From Leptospira stimsonii (GTDB lineage: Bacteria > Spirochaetota > Leptospiria > Leptospirales > Leptospiraceae), in the NCBI RefSeq assembly GCF_003545885.1, contig NZ_QHCT01000001.1, positions 1,116,001 to 1,180,000 of the forward strand: a DNA stretch of 64,000 nt, given 5' to 3'. The notes under the pieces are model-generated. The model was not told where the DNA came from, did not search any database, and saw nothing but the letters and a program-made list of their open reading frames with translations. How positions within the stretch are numbered: position 1 is the stretch's first letter; every line of letters begins with the position of its first letter. Shown one piece after another: positions 28,635 to 38,372 of this stretch. The translations under genes and the position numbers were made by a program.

Positions 28635-29606
28635 CTAAAAAGTATACGTCATTTTAAATTCGATGTTTCTTTCCTTCGTCATTGCGTAGGGAAGGGTTTT
28701 TTCCGTTGCGGAAATCGAAAAGACCGCTGGAAAGGAAATCAGTGCTGTATTTAATAAATAATTAATTGATAAAGAAATCAAAAAAAGATGATTCAGCTGT
28801 TTGTGTCTGGAATATTCCGAATTGCTCTGATCGAATAAAAGAAAAGTCCCGTTGTCCTGCGGAATAAGCAAAGGTTGTTTTTCTTTGACGTTGATTCCCG
28901 CGTAGTATTCGTATGCGGCTCCGACAATAAAAAAACCGGTGAGTCCCATCATCGCATATCCGGACTTGGTGTAATTTTTTCTCTGAAGGTAATAACCGGG
29001 AATCAGGAAATCCCAGAGAACCAAACTGGTCTCCGGATTTATAGGCGTTAGATCCTCTGGTTTGAATACTAATTTTGTAATATTCTTATTTTCTAAAATA
29101 ACTGGAGATTCGGCTTCTCCTCGGGTAACCATGATGGATTCGTCGTTGAGGATCGAGATTTTGGAGAGAATGTCGTCGTCCGTTTCCGAGGAAACCGTGA
29201 ATTTCAAATTCGTTTTCGAAAGCTGTTGTAAAATTCTCGCGGACGGCTCTTTGATTTGAGCGAATTTTACACGATCCAAAGCGACTCTGAGGTATTCTCC
29301 TTCTTCCGTTACGTAAAAAAGAGTCTGCGGATTGATTTTCGTAATCTTATGAGTGCAAATTCGTTTCGGGTCTTCGTCCAATTCCAAACAGAGAAAATTT
29401 CCGGCTTCTTCGAAACGCATTTCGGAAATCTCGCTCTTTTTGATCTTTCTTTCACCGTCATCGGTTTGAATCGTGATCTCTTCCAAAGCTGGATCATTTT
29501 CCGTAACGTTACCCGAAATCTCTTCTCCGTTTTTCAGGATAATTCTATGGGCCGAAATTTCCAGGGAAAAAATGAGGATCGTAACTGTGAGAAGAATTCT
29601 GCTCAT
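28635..29606 (-). CDS. Exported protein of unknown function
   Basis: A 323-residue protein. A signal peptide (MSRILLTVTILIFSLEISA) is followed by beta-rich repeats of an SM/SH3-like type (IILKNGEEISGNV, TIQTDDGERKIKKSEISEM) and a C-terminal part with hydrophobic segments (LWDFLIPGYYLQ, AMMGLTGFFIVGAAYEYYAG), which recalls DUF5683-type membrane ends. I do not recognise a catalytic domain. It overlaps the upstream TPR gene by 4 bp and lies 14 bp from the STAS gene, so it is a fixed part of the signalling operon. A GAGGTGA ribosome site is present. Confidence 0.75.
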   Translation of the reverse strand: MSRILLTVTILIFSLEISAHRIILKNGEEISGNVTENDPALEEITIQTDDGERKIKKSEISEMRFEEAGNFLCLELDEDPKRICTHKITKINPQTLFYVTEEGEYLRVALDRVKFAQIKEPSARILQQLSKTNLKFTVSSETDDDILSKISILNDESIMVTRGEAESPVILENKNITKLVFKPEDLTPINPETSLVLWDFLIPGYYLQRKNYTKSGYAMMGLTGFFIVGAAYEYYAGINVKEKQPLLIPQDNGTFLLFDQSNSEYSRHKQLNHLFLISLSINYLLNTALISFPAVFSISATEKTLPYAMTKERNIEFKMTYTF

Positions 29607-31051
29607 TGGATCACCTCGATTTTAATGGCGGAATCGATCGGAACCATCTTCTTAGAAGTTTTATCCATCACGGTTATCGTATCGTCCTCAAAGGATGCCC
29701 TTAAGAAGGATTGTTTGTTCGTATCTTTAGTCATTACCAGTTTAGAATCCTTTGTGGCGTTTTTATCCATCGAAATGGATTCGATCGTATAAGTCGGAAG
29801 CGTGATCGGGAAGTGAGTCGAAAATAATCTCGTTTGATCTCCGTTGATCACGATTCTATTTGCATAAACCGGATCCGCGTCCGAAACGATGATCTTGATA
29901 AGCGCCTTAGGCGGAGCCTGAGCTTCCACTTTTTTTAAGAATTGGGTCGATTTCTGAAGAACTTCTTCCAAGACGGCCTGGTTCTTTTTGGAAATGTCAA
30001 TATCCAGTTTAGGATCTCGTCTTTCATCAACGCCATCAAGCAGTCTGCTCGGCTGTTTTAATTTTTCAGAAGAAGTTTTAATTTCCTTCGCTTCGGAAGT
30101 ATCTCCAAGTCTTTCCGCGTTCTTATCGGAAAGGCTTGCGATTTCGGAACCCGCGTTGTAATAATAACCCAACATCAAAAGTCTACGATTCGCTTTGATC
30201 GCGATCTCTTTGTTCTTGTCAGAGAATGCAAGGCTTGCGTATTCTTTGATCGCCTCCGGCTGGTGTCCCGTTTTCTCCAAGGAATAACCTTTTATATAAT
30301 TCATCTCAGGAGAATTGATGTTTGCTCTTTCGATTTCTTCCAATGCCTTCGCGTAATTTCCTTTAGCGAAATAAGCTCTTGCTCTTTTTTCCGGGTCATC
30401 CTCGCTCGACTCGATTTCCTTTTCGCTCTGTTTCGCTTTTAAAATCAGAGAAATAAGAATTTCTGCGTCGCTGGAAAGTAGAGTGCCCGGATGATTTGCC
30501 TTCACTTCATAGAGAGGTTTAAGGGCCGTATCGAATTCGCCTTGGACCGCGAGGCAGAATCCTTGGTGAAGTTGTATAAAACCTCCTTCTTCAGATTCCT
30601 TACCGAATTGATCAAAGGATTCTTCGTAAGTTCTATAAGCTTCCTTATAAAATTGATTTCTTTCCAGCGCGAACGCGTGCTCTAAGAGACGAATTTTAGA
30701 AGAATTAAGATGAAGATTGATACCCGCCTTTAAGGAAAGAGAACGAACGGAATTGATCAATACGGCTCCGGTTTCGTGTATAAAAGAGGGCTCCAAGGAG
30801 AGTGAATCTCTGGAACTATCGATCATCGAACTTTGAAGATGATTCAATTTCATCTCGGCTTTGATGTTTTCCTTATTGGAAATGATTCCTTCGAATTTAG
30901 AGCGTAGAATTTCGCTGGAAAATGAAAAATTAAGAATTTTACGTCTTTCTAATATGATTCTCAGCTCGAAAAGCTTCGTCTCCAAAACGATGAATCCGAG
31001 AGGAAGAATCAATAGGAATCCTATAATGGAAATGGCGATGCTCTTCTTCAT
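29603..31051 (-). CDS. TPR-containing membrane-anchored protein
   Basis: A 482-residue protein with one N-terminal transmembrane helix (ISIIGFLLILPLGFIVLE), a central TPR region (about 125-330; FALERNQFYKEAYRTYEESF, RAYFAKGNYAKALEEIERA, GYSLEKTGHQPEAIKEYASL) and a C-terminal beta-rich domain (about 385-482) that recalls the FecR fold. It lies 2 bp after the SpoIIE phosphatase gene and overlaps the next gene by 4 bp. I infer that it senses or scaffolds on the periplasmic side for the phosphatase/STAS switch. Confidence 0.8.
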   Translation of the reverse strand: MKKSIAISIIGFLLILPLGFIVLETKLFELRIILERRKILNFSFSSEILRSKFEGIISNKENIKAEMKLNHLQSSMIDSSRDSLSLEPSFIHETGAVLINSVRSLSLKAGINLHLNSSKIRLLEHAFALERNQFYKEAYRTYEESFDQFGKESEEGGFIQLHQGFCLAVQGEFDTALKPLYEVKANHPGTLLSSDAEILISLILKAKQSEKEIESSEDDPEKRARAYFAKGNYAKALEEIERANINSPEMNYIKGYSLEKTGHQPEAIKEYASLAFSDKNKEIAIKANRRLLMLGYYYNAGSEIASLSDKNAERLGDTSEAKEIKTSSEKLKQPSRLLDGVDERRDPKLDIDISKKNQAVLEEVLQKSTQFLKKVEAQAPPKALIKIIVSDADPVYANRIVINGDQTRLFSTHFPITLPTYTIESISMDKNATKDSKLVMTKDTNKQSFLRASFEDDTITVMDKTSKKMVPIDSAIKIEVIQ

Positions 31052-31053
31052 AG

Positions 31054-32535
31054 TTATTGAATTTCGATAATTCCAAACGTAACATCGTCGGGAAAATGAT
31101 CCGCGAAAATATCGACTTCCTTTTTGATAACCGACGTGATTTCTTTTGCATCCAGATGTACGTTCGACTGAAAAAGTTGAAGAAGACGATCGTCCCCGAA
31201 TTGTTCTCCCGTTGGAGAAGTCGCATCGAGAATTCCGTCCGTATAAACTAAAATTTTATCACCGGGTTCCGTTTTTATTTTTAGAACTTGGTATTCTTCC
31301 GGGATACCGATTCCGAGGATATGCCCCGTGGAATCGAGTGTGACGATTTTATCCTTATTTTTTCTGAAATAGTAGATTGGGTTATGACCGGCGCTACAGA
31401 AGTATGCGTAGCCTTCCTTATCGAAGAGAACAAAAATACCGGTCGCAAAGAATGAGCCTTGCAGAGTGTCGAAGAGCCTTTCACTCAAACGAGTAAATAT
31501 AAACGAAGGATTAACCGTTTCCTTCATGATATTTTCTATATTATAGTGGATGATGGAGGTGATAAGCGCCGCAGAAACACCGTGTCCCGTCGCGTCCGCA
31601 AGAAAGAATACCGTTCTATCTTCGTTGATTTCGATGACGTCGTAGATATCTCCGCTGACTTCGCGCATCGGTTTGTAAAAGATATCCAAGGTAATCAGAT
31701 TAAATTTTCTTCTTTTACCGGGTAATAAACACTCTTGAACGTTCTTACCGATTTCCAATTCGGTTTGAATTTGATTGTTCTTATATTCTAAACTTTCGAC
31801 TTGGGAAGAAATTCTTTCCACCATTCCGTTAAATGTGGTTCCTAAGAGATCCAGCTCGTCTTTTGAGGAAAAGTTCCAGAGTGCGCGTGCGCTCAAATCC
31901 CCCGTCGCCATGGTTTCACTGACTTCTTTGAGAATAAATAGACGGACGAAGATTTTGCGATAAAGGAAAATACCGAAAAGAATGTGAAAGATCACACCCC
32001 AGAGAAGTAGTAGCCCAAGCTGAATGTATAAGGAATTAAGGCGATCCAAGATTTCTTTCACTCGAACTTGAGAGACTAAGAACGTTTTCTCGGTAAGATA
32101 GAAAATGAGACTTACGATAAAGTTTTCCGAATCGAGCTCGATATCGTAAGAACTATTGATCGCTTCTTTTGCGTTGATAATCGTGGCCAGTTTACTTTTG
32201 AGATAATCTATGGAAGTAGGCGTTCCGTGTTCAAGATTGATTTTGAACTTTTCAACGGATCGATCCTCAACGGAAACGATCGAAAAATTTTCAATCCCAA
32301 TGCTTAGCAGTTTATTCTCTATATCCGCTAATTGTTCCTTGTCCTCGTAGTTTTGGGTTTCCAAACCTTCGATTTTCTTCAGAATTTTTCTTGCGATTTG
32401 GTCCGATTCCAGTGTGAAATTATCAATCAATAAATCCGTTTGATTCTCAAAGATCATGACGGCGACAAAGGTGAGATTGATCACTGTCAATAAGGAATAG
32501 ATAGAAATTATCTGAAGTCTCAGTGATCGTTTCAT
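31054..32535 (-). CDS. SpoIIE/PP2C phosphatase with HAMP domain
   Basis: A 493-residue membrane phosphatase of the RsbU type. TM1 is at the N-terminus (LQIISIYSLLTVINLTFVAV), a periplasmic sensory region follows (about 30-170), then TM2 (LGLLLLWGVIFHILFGIFLY), HAMP (SETMATGDLSARALW), a coiled coil and the phosphatase domain. The metal and catalytic motifs are complete: VSGDIYDV, ADATGHGVSAAL, AGHNPIYY, YTDGILDA and DDVTFG. By family knowledge it should dephosphorylate the STAS protein encoded at the end of the same operon. The ATG at 32535 places TM1 at the start; the frame is open to 32574. Two palindromes lie just upstream. Confidence 0.9.
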   Translation of the reverse strand: MKRSLRLQIISIYSLLTVINLTFVAVMIFENQTDLLIDNFTLESDQIARKILKKIEGLETQNYEDKEQLADIENKLLSIGIENFSIVSVEDRSVEKFKINLEHGTPTSIDYLKSKLATIINAKEAINSSYDIELDSENFIVSLIFYLTEKTFLVSQVRVKEILDRLNSLYIQLGLLLLWGVIFHILFGIFLYRKIFVRLFILKEVSETMATGDLSARALWNFSSKDELDLLGTTFNGMVERISSQVESLEYKNNQIQTELEIGKNVQECLLPGKRRKFNLITLDIFYKPMREVSGDIYDVIEINEDRTVFFLADATGHGVSAALITSIIHYNIENIMKETVNPSFIFTRLSERLFDTLQGSFFATGIFVLFDKEGYAYFCSAGHNPIYYFRKNKDKIVTLDSTGHILGIGIPEEYQVLKIKTEPGDKILVYTDGILDATSPTGEQFGDDRLLQLFQSNVHLDAKEITSVIKKEVDIFADHFPDDVTFGIIEIQ

Positions 32536-32536
32536 A

Positions 32537-32591
32537 ACTGATATCAGTATACGGATATTTTCAGATATTAGCATCGTTTATTATAAAACGA
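32537..32591. promoter_or_regulatory. Two palindromes before the SpoIIE-STAS operon
   Basis: ACTGATATCAGT (32537-32548) is a perfect 12-bp palindrome touching the start codon region, and TCGTTT-ATTATA-AAACGA (32574-32591) is an imperfect 18-bp one. Both could bind a regulator; the AT-rich zone from 32592 to about 32760 probably holds the promoter. Confidence 0.5.
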
Positions 32592-32840
32592 TAATTGTCA
32601 GATATATAGAGCTAATAATGATGGCTTAATGATATATTTTGAAGAAGTTTGTTGTAAAAGAATTACTTTCACGCCAAAAAAGTTTGCAAATTGCGTTTTT
32701 GAACTTTCAGAATAAAAATTTTATGACGTATTAAAGTTTTTAGTCAAATTTATTAAACGAAAATAACCTATTTCAAAAATATCGTCTTTGCCGAATTGGT
32801 ATGCACGCGCAGATCCTTTTCTACGCGTACTATAAATTGA

Positions 32841-33824
32841 TTATTTTTCAAAAGTCTGAACTTTGTTGGAAACCGGCTTTGAACTCATGAGAAATGTGTA
32901 GATGGCTCCTAAGTCTTGGTCATTCATTCCTGCATATTCCAACCAAGGCATTAAACTATTGAACTCGCCCGGTTTGATTTCGGGCTTGGCGTTAGCTCGT
33001 GCAACACTTGCTTTGAATCGTGCGATAAAGTTTTCTCTTGTCCATGTTCCGATTCCGGTATGAATGTCAGGCGAGATATTTGCGCTTATTGATTTTCCAC
33101 CGGTGGGTAAAGCAAATTCAAAACCTCCGGCTAGTTCCATTCCTTCGACTGGTTTACCTTTTATCTTCTGAGTATGACAATCGTTGCAAGCCGCGAGTGT
33201 AAACATATACTTTCCGTAGGCGATCGTATCTTTCGGATCAGGTCTTTGTGAGAATTCAGGCGGTTTCGGTATGGTTCTCATAATTAGATTCATAGGAAAG
33301 TTTGCTTTCGACTTTTCCACATGATTTTCTACGGCAGGAATCGTTCTAATATACGCAATGATCGCATAGATATCTTCCTTATCCAACTGCGCGTAATTTT
33401 CATAAGGCATAAGAGGAAAGAGCGGCGAACCGTCCTTTGAAACACCGGATGTGATTGCATAAAAAATATCGGTATCGGACCAATTCTTCAAACCGGTCAA
33501 TGCGGGAGTGATGTTTCTCGAGTAGAATTTTCCAGGTAAGCCCATCTCTTCACCAAACTTTAAATTTCCTGCACCTACGTTTTTATCAAATGGGTAGAAT
33601 AACTTTTGAGGATCTCTTTCTCCCGTATGACATCCCATACATGCGGCAACGTTATTTACTAAATATTCTCCCCTTCGGACTTGTTCGGGAGTGTGGGCTA
33701 TCTTGATTTCCTCTTTTTTTCCGATGTCCGGATATTTGATATATAGAAAGCTAAGGCCACCTACTATCACTAAGATAATCGTAAGAATAATTCTCTTCAA
33801 AAGATTTCCAATAAAATTCATCAT
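32841..33824 (-). CDS. Diheme cytochrome c
   Basis: A 327-residue c-type cytochrome anchored or exported by an N-terminal segment (IILTIILVIVGGLSFLYI). Two heme-binding motifs are present: CMGCH (about 62-66) and CNDCH (about 213-217). The sixth ligands may be the Met residues in FPLMPYENY and NSLMPWLEY. The pattern NITPALTGLKNWSDTDIFYAI is typical of the double-domain cytochromes that partner dehydrogenases (membrane-bound alcohol or aldehyde dehydrogenase subunit type). No dehydrogenase gene is adjacent. It should pass electrons in the periplasm. Confidence 0.9.
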   Translation of the reverse strand: MMNFIGNLLKRIILTIILVIVGGLSFLYIKYPDIGKKEEIKIAHTPEQVRRGEYLVNNVAACMGCHTGERDPQKLFYPFDKNVGAGNLKFGEEMGLPGKFYSRNITPALTGLKNWSDTDIFYAITSGVSKDGSPLFPLMPYENYAQLDKEDIYAIIAYIRTIPAVENHVEKSKANFPMNLIMRTIPKPPEFSQRPDPKDTIAYGKYMFTLAACNDCHTQKIKGKPVEGMELAGGFEFALPTGGKSISANISPDIHTGIGTWTRENFIARFKASVARANAKPEIKPGEFNSLMPWLEYAGMNDQDLGAIYTFLMSSKPVSNKVQTFEK

Positions 33825-34250
33825 ATTTTCCTGCTATGTTTAATTCTTAAACACCCTCGTAAATTATTTTTGTCTTATATTGGCTGTGCCGAATTCCTAC
33901 GTTATAAGATCTTGAACGTTTGATAAATTTCGAATGCTTTCCTTAGGATTGACTGACCGCAGAAAATAGTTCAAAAATAAAATATGGAGTATTTGATTTC
34001 GTCTAACTTTCCATCTTTTAGAAGAACAATAGATTCGCGTTTGTGGATGGATAAACGTAGCTTCTCGAATTTTCAAAAGGACTGCTCCCAATTTCCAAGG
34101 TCCGCTAAATCGTGTTAGTGGATATTTCCAGATTTGGATGGGAATGAGAGTCAAAGATTTTCGAACGTAAAATGGATGATTTGATCAAAAAAACGGCCTA
34201 CACTTTCAAAATGTATTCAAAAAAGGAAAAGAACCATTGTTTCGAAGAGT
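33825..34250. other. Divergent intergenic region
   Basis: About 425 bp between the cytochrome gene and a lipoprotein gene. A leftward 85-codon ORF (33897-34154) has an unusual composition and no ribosome site, and is not accepted. A GAATTCCTACG motif at about 33892 resembles the dispersed repeat family. Confidence 0.45.
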
Positions 34251-34865
34251 ATGATAGTCCGAATCTCTCTCCTCAATCTTGCCTTGTTCTTGGTTACTTG
34301 TTCGTCCGCGCAAACGCAAGAGCCCGATAATCACAATAAAATCGAAAAGATTCAAACCGCAAAAACGCTCGTTGTGGAGTCTTTTTCCGTTGATACGGTG
34401 CGAGAGATTTGTTCGAAAACTCCGGATCCTGAATTTTTAAATCCGGAAGACGATCTTTGTATGCGTAAGAGACAGGAAGAACTTTTTGGAAGAATTTATT
34501 TGCCTTCTCCAAAGGAAAAAAATATCACCAAGGCTCTGGAGTTGGTTCTTGCATTAAAGAAGGTTTTTCCGAAGAAGAAAATGCTGATTGGAAAAGATGC
34601 GGAGATTCACGTTAGACACGTTCAACAACGAGTGGAATACTGTGATCCTAGTCAGACAACATGTGTTCCCGTCATTCATAATCTTATTTCCTTTTCCAAT
34701 TCAAGTGTGCATGACGCAAACCATACCTATACTCTCATACCTCAAATGAGTTATCTTGAAAAAGACGATAAAAGTCTACCGGTTGCAAAATGGAACGAAC
34801 GGTTGGATTTAATCTCCAAAGAGAATATCGAGTTTATGCTGAATGCTTGTTTTAATATTGAGTGA
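34251..34865 (+). CDS. Putative lipoprotein of unknown function
   Basis: A 204-residue protein with a short lipoprotein signal (MIVRISLLNLALFLVTC; Cys17 as lipid site) and a mature part without a known domain. Four Cys in the mature part (EICSK, DLCMRK, YCDPSQTTCVP) suggest disulfide bonds in the periplasm or on the surface. GAAGAG precedes the ATG. It is convergent with the DUF1566 gene. Confidence 0.75.
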   Translation: MIVRISLLNLALFLVTCSSAQTQEPDNHNKIEKIQTAKTLVVESFSVDTVREICSKTPDPEFLNPEDDLCMRKRQEELFGRIYLPSPKEKNITKALELVLALKKVFPKKKMLIGKDAEIHVRHVQQRVEYCDPSQTTCVPVIHNLISFSNSSVHDANHTYTLIPQMSYLEKDDKSLPVAKWNERLDLISKENIEFMLNACFNIE

Positions 34866-34932
34866 GGGAATTACGGATTTACAAAGGAATTCCGCAAAAC
34901 TGAACTTCTGCGGAATTCCAAATTTTCGATGA

Positions 34933-35556
34933 TCAATAACTGGTAACACAACGAACATATCCGTTTGTATTCGATTTCGGATATTCGACGACTCCTCCAA
35001 TTGCGAAATCTACTATGTAAACCATTGATCGATAGCTCGTTCCTTCAGGAATTTTATAGTGTTGGTCTATGTTTTCGGAGGAAGCTACGTACTGTTTTGG
35101 ATCGCTTTCGTTATTTCCGTTTCCGGATAATGTCGGGCTACTTCCCATCGCAAAAGAATTTGTTGAAGTCCAATATCTTCCCGTTGTCGTATTTGGAAAT
35201 AGAGAGGCATTGATGATCGGCATCGATGTAACTCTGTAGTCAACGATCGAGATCAATTCTTTAACGGAAGGTAATCTCCACTGTCTTCCGTCGCCCAAAG
35301 TGGTTCCTAAATTTCTGCAATAACTCAGTGCGTTTGTCCAGTTGCTCGATTCGGCCGGACCGGAAGAGGTTCCGCAATCCGTATAATTCATACCTGCGGT
35401 TCCTCTACCTCGAATACACTTTCTCCAAAGAAGTCTATTTCCCGCATCTTGAATGGTTCCGTCTCCTAAATCGGAGTAAGCGCCACCGATTGCGGTGATT
35501 TTGCTTTCTAATCCGAAGAGAATGATTAAAAGTAGTATTAGTCTGATTCGTTTCAT
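34933..35556 (-). CDS. Exported DUF1566 (Lcl-like) protein
   Basis: A 207-residue secreted protein with a signal peptide (MKRIRLILLLIILFGLESKITA) and one DUF1566 domain: DLGDGTIQDAGNRLLWRKC, NWTNALSYCRNLG, GRQWRLPSVKELISIVDY, RYWTSTNSF and NGYVRCVTSY at the end. DUF1566 (Legionella Lcl C-terminal domain) is a C-lectin-like fold that occurs in surface adhesins. The start at 35556 has AGGAG 7 bp upstream. It lies 16 bp after the larger DUF1566 gene, so the two form an operon. Confidence 0.88.
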   Translation of the reverse strand: MKRIRLILLLIILFGLESKITAIGGAYSDLGDGTIQDAGNRLLWRKCIRGRGTAGMNYTDCGTSSGPAESSNWTNALSYCRNLGTTLGDGRQWRLPSVKELISIVDYRVTSMPIINASLFPNTTTGRYWTSTNSFAMGSSPTLSGNGNNESDPKQYVASSENIDQHYKIPEGTSYRSMVYIVDFAIGGVVEYPKSNTNGYVRCVTSY

Positions 35557-35572
35557 CTCAGTTCTCCTTTGT

Positions 35573-37768
35573 TCAATCCGCAACACACATTGCGAGCGTA
35601 GCGTATTTGTTCATCCAGTAGTTGCCCCAAGAATAATTCTTACCTTTGTTATTGAGATGGGCCCCTCCGCCGAACACGGAAATTTGCCAAGCGCCCCAGG
35701 CATTCGCTCCGTTTGCTAAATCAGGTCCTGTAATACCGTTCGCCAAGGAAGCACTAACAGCGTTCGTAGAACTCCAATATCTTTGGTAGTTGTTTCTGAT
35801 AAACCCGGGGAAGCTGGAAGCGGGAACCGTTTCATTGCCGGAAGTTCCTTCATAGATAAGAATTCCCATTTGTTCGCTTAGAGTCGGAAGTCTCCAAGTT
35901 TTCTTTCCTGCAAAACCTGCACCGGAATTGTTTAGATTTAATTGAAGACAGTATGTTAGAGATTGTCCCCAAGTAAGATCGATCACTCCTGGGATTCCCA
36001 GGGCAACGAGGCTTACGTTGTAAGGATCGACTCCATCTTGCACACAAGTACCTCCCGACCAAACGAACGCCGGCGGACAGGTTTTCCAAAATTTTCCATT
36101 CAGTGTATCCTGCGTAACATAGTCATTCGGATATCCTGCTAAGGTCGTTGGAGTTCCAAGACCGTAAGGGCTCGTAGAATTGAATTCCGAATCCTGTCCG
36201 GATGATGCACACGCAATCGTGGTACCGGAAACGTCATAACATGCGCTTTGTAAGGTTCTCGAAATGATTGTTGGATTTGATTCCACACCTGAGCGATAAT
36301 TGAGTTTGATAAGATTGGAGACGACGAATCCGCCCGTAACCGTATTTCCGGCACGATCCTTAAAGTCGGAATCGTTAAACTGAAGATAGAAATTGTGAAA
36401 TTCGGGTAACTTGCTATTTAGTTTAAGAGTGTATGTCAATCCATCCGCCGACCAAGAACCAGTCATCGTAGGCCAAGCGATTTGAGGAAAACCGCTCACT
36501 CCACTATCATGGTGTTCTGGAAGCGGAGTGACGCTCGTATTCATCGCTTCACTAAAAACAAAATCAAAGGTATTTTGATCCACGCTTACGTTTGAAGTAT
36601 TATTCGCCGGAGTAACAGAACTAACTGTAGGCGCCGTATTATCGATATTTAAAGTTGAAGAATTAAATCCTACGTTGCTACCGGAAGTAGTAAGACAAAC
36701 TCGAATCGTGTTGGCTCCGACTGCTAAAGAAGTACCGGGAATCGTGGACGTGACTTCCGTTGCGGCGACGGCGCTTCCGGTGATTGCTGGTGCAAGAGCC
36801 GTACCGTTCGTACCGGAAGAACAATTGGATCCACCCAAACGGAATTCGTACGTTCCTGCGAGATCCGATTGCCATTTGATCACGCTATTGTCCGCGCTTC
36901 GCAAATAATTTTTCGAAACGGAATTGATCGTAATCGTAGGATTTCCCACAGCAACGACGTATTGACTCGTGGAGACGGCGCTTTTGTTGCCTGCTTTGTC
37001 GATCGAAATGGCTTTCACATCGGTGGTCGCGTTGTTTGGAATTGCAAACGCCGCGGAATAAAGTGTAGAACCCGAAGGAACGGTTCCATCCGCATTGATA
37101 TCAGGAGTAGTTCCATCCGTTGTATAAGCCGTTGCAAGGCAACCAGCGGCGCCGGTATCGGTGCAAGAAAGGGTTATATTAGGAATTGCCAATCCGTAGG
37201 TTCCGGCCGCCGGTGAAAATCCCGGCGCTGGAGCGGCATCATCGCGGATTGCACTCGCGCTTTTCATATCCCATACGCTCGCGCCGTCCGGGCTTTTTAG
37301 GCAAAGTTTGACCGCGTTGGAACCTGCGCTTAAAGAAGAAGCTTGAATTCGATTTGCATTGGAAGTGGAAGCGGTGACGGTCGCGTTACTATCTACTGTT
37401 CCATCCGTACAATTGGTTGCTCCGAGACGAAGTTCATACTGTCCGTTCATATCGGAAGACCAGGAAATATCGTAGTAAGAATTGCCGCCATTCCCGCTTA
37501 CATAGAAGGTCGTTGCAGAAGAATAGGTGAGCGTTCCCGTAGGAGCGACGGGTGTGAGCGCTGGAGCTGTGGTTGTTCCAGTCGAAGAATCTCCAATTGG
37601 AAAGGAAAGGCTGGAGCTTGGAAGGAAGAAAAAATTCATTCCTTTCTTTCCTTCTCCAGGCAAACAATTTAGAAAAATCGAAAACAAACTCATTCCAAGA
37701 ATAAGATTGTATAAACAATGAGTTTCTATTTTTATTTTCGCATGTTGTTTCTTTCTTTGTTTGATCAT
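35573..37768 (-). CDS. Large lipoprotein with Ig-like, chitobiase C-terminal-like and DUF1566 domains
   Basis: A 731-residue surface-type lipoprotein. The signal peptide ends with LFSIFLNC (lipobox). Next come repeated beta modules (GGNSYYDISWSSDMNGQYEL and a second copy near LRSADNSVIKWQSDLAGTYE), a CHB_HEX_C-like unit (AYTTDGTTPDINADGT), a Big_5-like unit (SVTPANNTSNVSV, FVFSEAMNT) and a C-terminal DUF1566 domain (TWGQSLTYCLQL, KTWRLPTLSEQMGIL, RYWSSTNAV). The architecture suggests an adhesin-like or glycan-binding surface protein. GGAGG lies 8 bp before the ATG at 37768. First gene of the two-gene DUF1566 operon; the divergent AraC gene is 600 bp away. Confidence 0.88.
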   Translation of the reverse strand: MIKQRKKQHAKIKIETHCLYNLILGMSLFSIFLNCLPGEGKKGMNFFFLPSSSLSFPIGDSSTGTTTAPALTPVAPTGTLTYSSATTFYVSGNGGNSYYDISWSSDMNGQYELRLGATNCTDGTVDSNATVTASTSNANRIQASSLSAGSNAVKLCLKSPDGASVWDMKSASAIRDDAAPAPGFSPAAGTYGLAIPNITLSCTDTGAAGCLATAYTTDGTTPDINADGTVPSGSTLYSAAFAIPNNATTDVKAISIDKAGNKSAVSTSQYVVAVGNPTITINSVSKNYLRSADNSVIKWQSDLAGTYEFRLGGSNCSSGTNGTALAPAITGSAVAATEVTSTIPGTSLAVGANTIRVCLTTSGSNVGFNSSTLNIDNTAPTVSSVTPANNTSNVSVDQNTFDFVFSEAMNTSVTPLPEHHDSGVSGFPQIAWPTMTGSWSADGLTYTLKLNSKLPEFHNFYLQFNDSDFKDRAGNTVTGGFVVSNLIKLNYRSGVESNPTIISRTLQSACYDVSGTTIACASSGQDSEFNSTSPYGLGTPTTLAGYPNDYVTQDTLNGKFWKTCPPAFVWSGGTCVQDGVDPYNVSLVALGIPGVIDLTWGQSLTYCLQLNLNNSGAGFAGKKTWRLPTLSEQMGILIYEGTSGNETVPASSFPGFIRNNYQRYWSSTNAVSASLANGITGPDLANGANAWGAWQISVFGGGAHLNNKGKNYSWGNYWMNKYATLAMCVAD

Positions 37769-38372
37769 GAGAAGATCCTCCACAACATTTCCATCCGCAA
37801 AATTTGAGTGATGTGGAGTTAATTTACTTCTTTTTTCCCAATAATACGTCACCGCCTATAATTAAGGAATTCTTTGCTTATAAGTTGGAGAGGAGGCGTG
37901 TCGTTGTCGTCTATGATGCGAAGAACAAAGGCAACACTGTTGAAAAAGTTTGCCATTTCATACAAAGTCTGTGTAAAAATATGGTTTTATAGTATGAAGC
38001 TTTCTTTTTTATAAGGAGAGATTTTTTTACGATCGAAAATCATCTCCTCACATTCCGAATCCTTTGGTGTTCATTCGATCGGAACTGGTATGATTCGCAA
38101 ATTTTCTTACAAATCTATTGCGTTATTAATCAATAATCATTCCTATAAATCAGTATGTTTCCTCCTTTTCTCCGTCTTTGGGTATTTTTTTGTGCGACTT
38201 TTGCTTTGGAAATCGTAGAGAATTCCTGCCGAAAGCGTGAAATTAATTTTTTTTTGAGAAGTGACGATTTATAATTCTCAAGAAATAAGAAAAATGAGCA
38301 AAAGCTCGGAATGCCCTTGTTACCAAAATATCTGGTAAAAATACAAATAAATAACTACTTAAGGATTCGGAT
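37769..38372. other. Long divergent intergenic region
   Basis: About 600 bp between the DUF1566 lipoprotein and the membrane AraC gene. No credible ORF or RNA structure is seen; it is AT-rich near 38240-38350. It may hold sites for the AraC protein. Confidence 0.4.

Noticed and set aside
33897..34154. 85-codon leftward ORF between the cytochrome and lipoprotein genes
   Set aside because: No ribosome site, no recognisable domain and odd composition; it may be a relic but cannot be supported.
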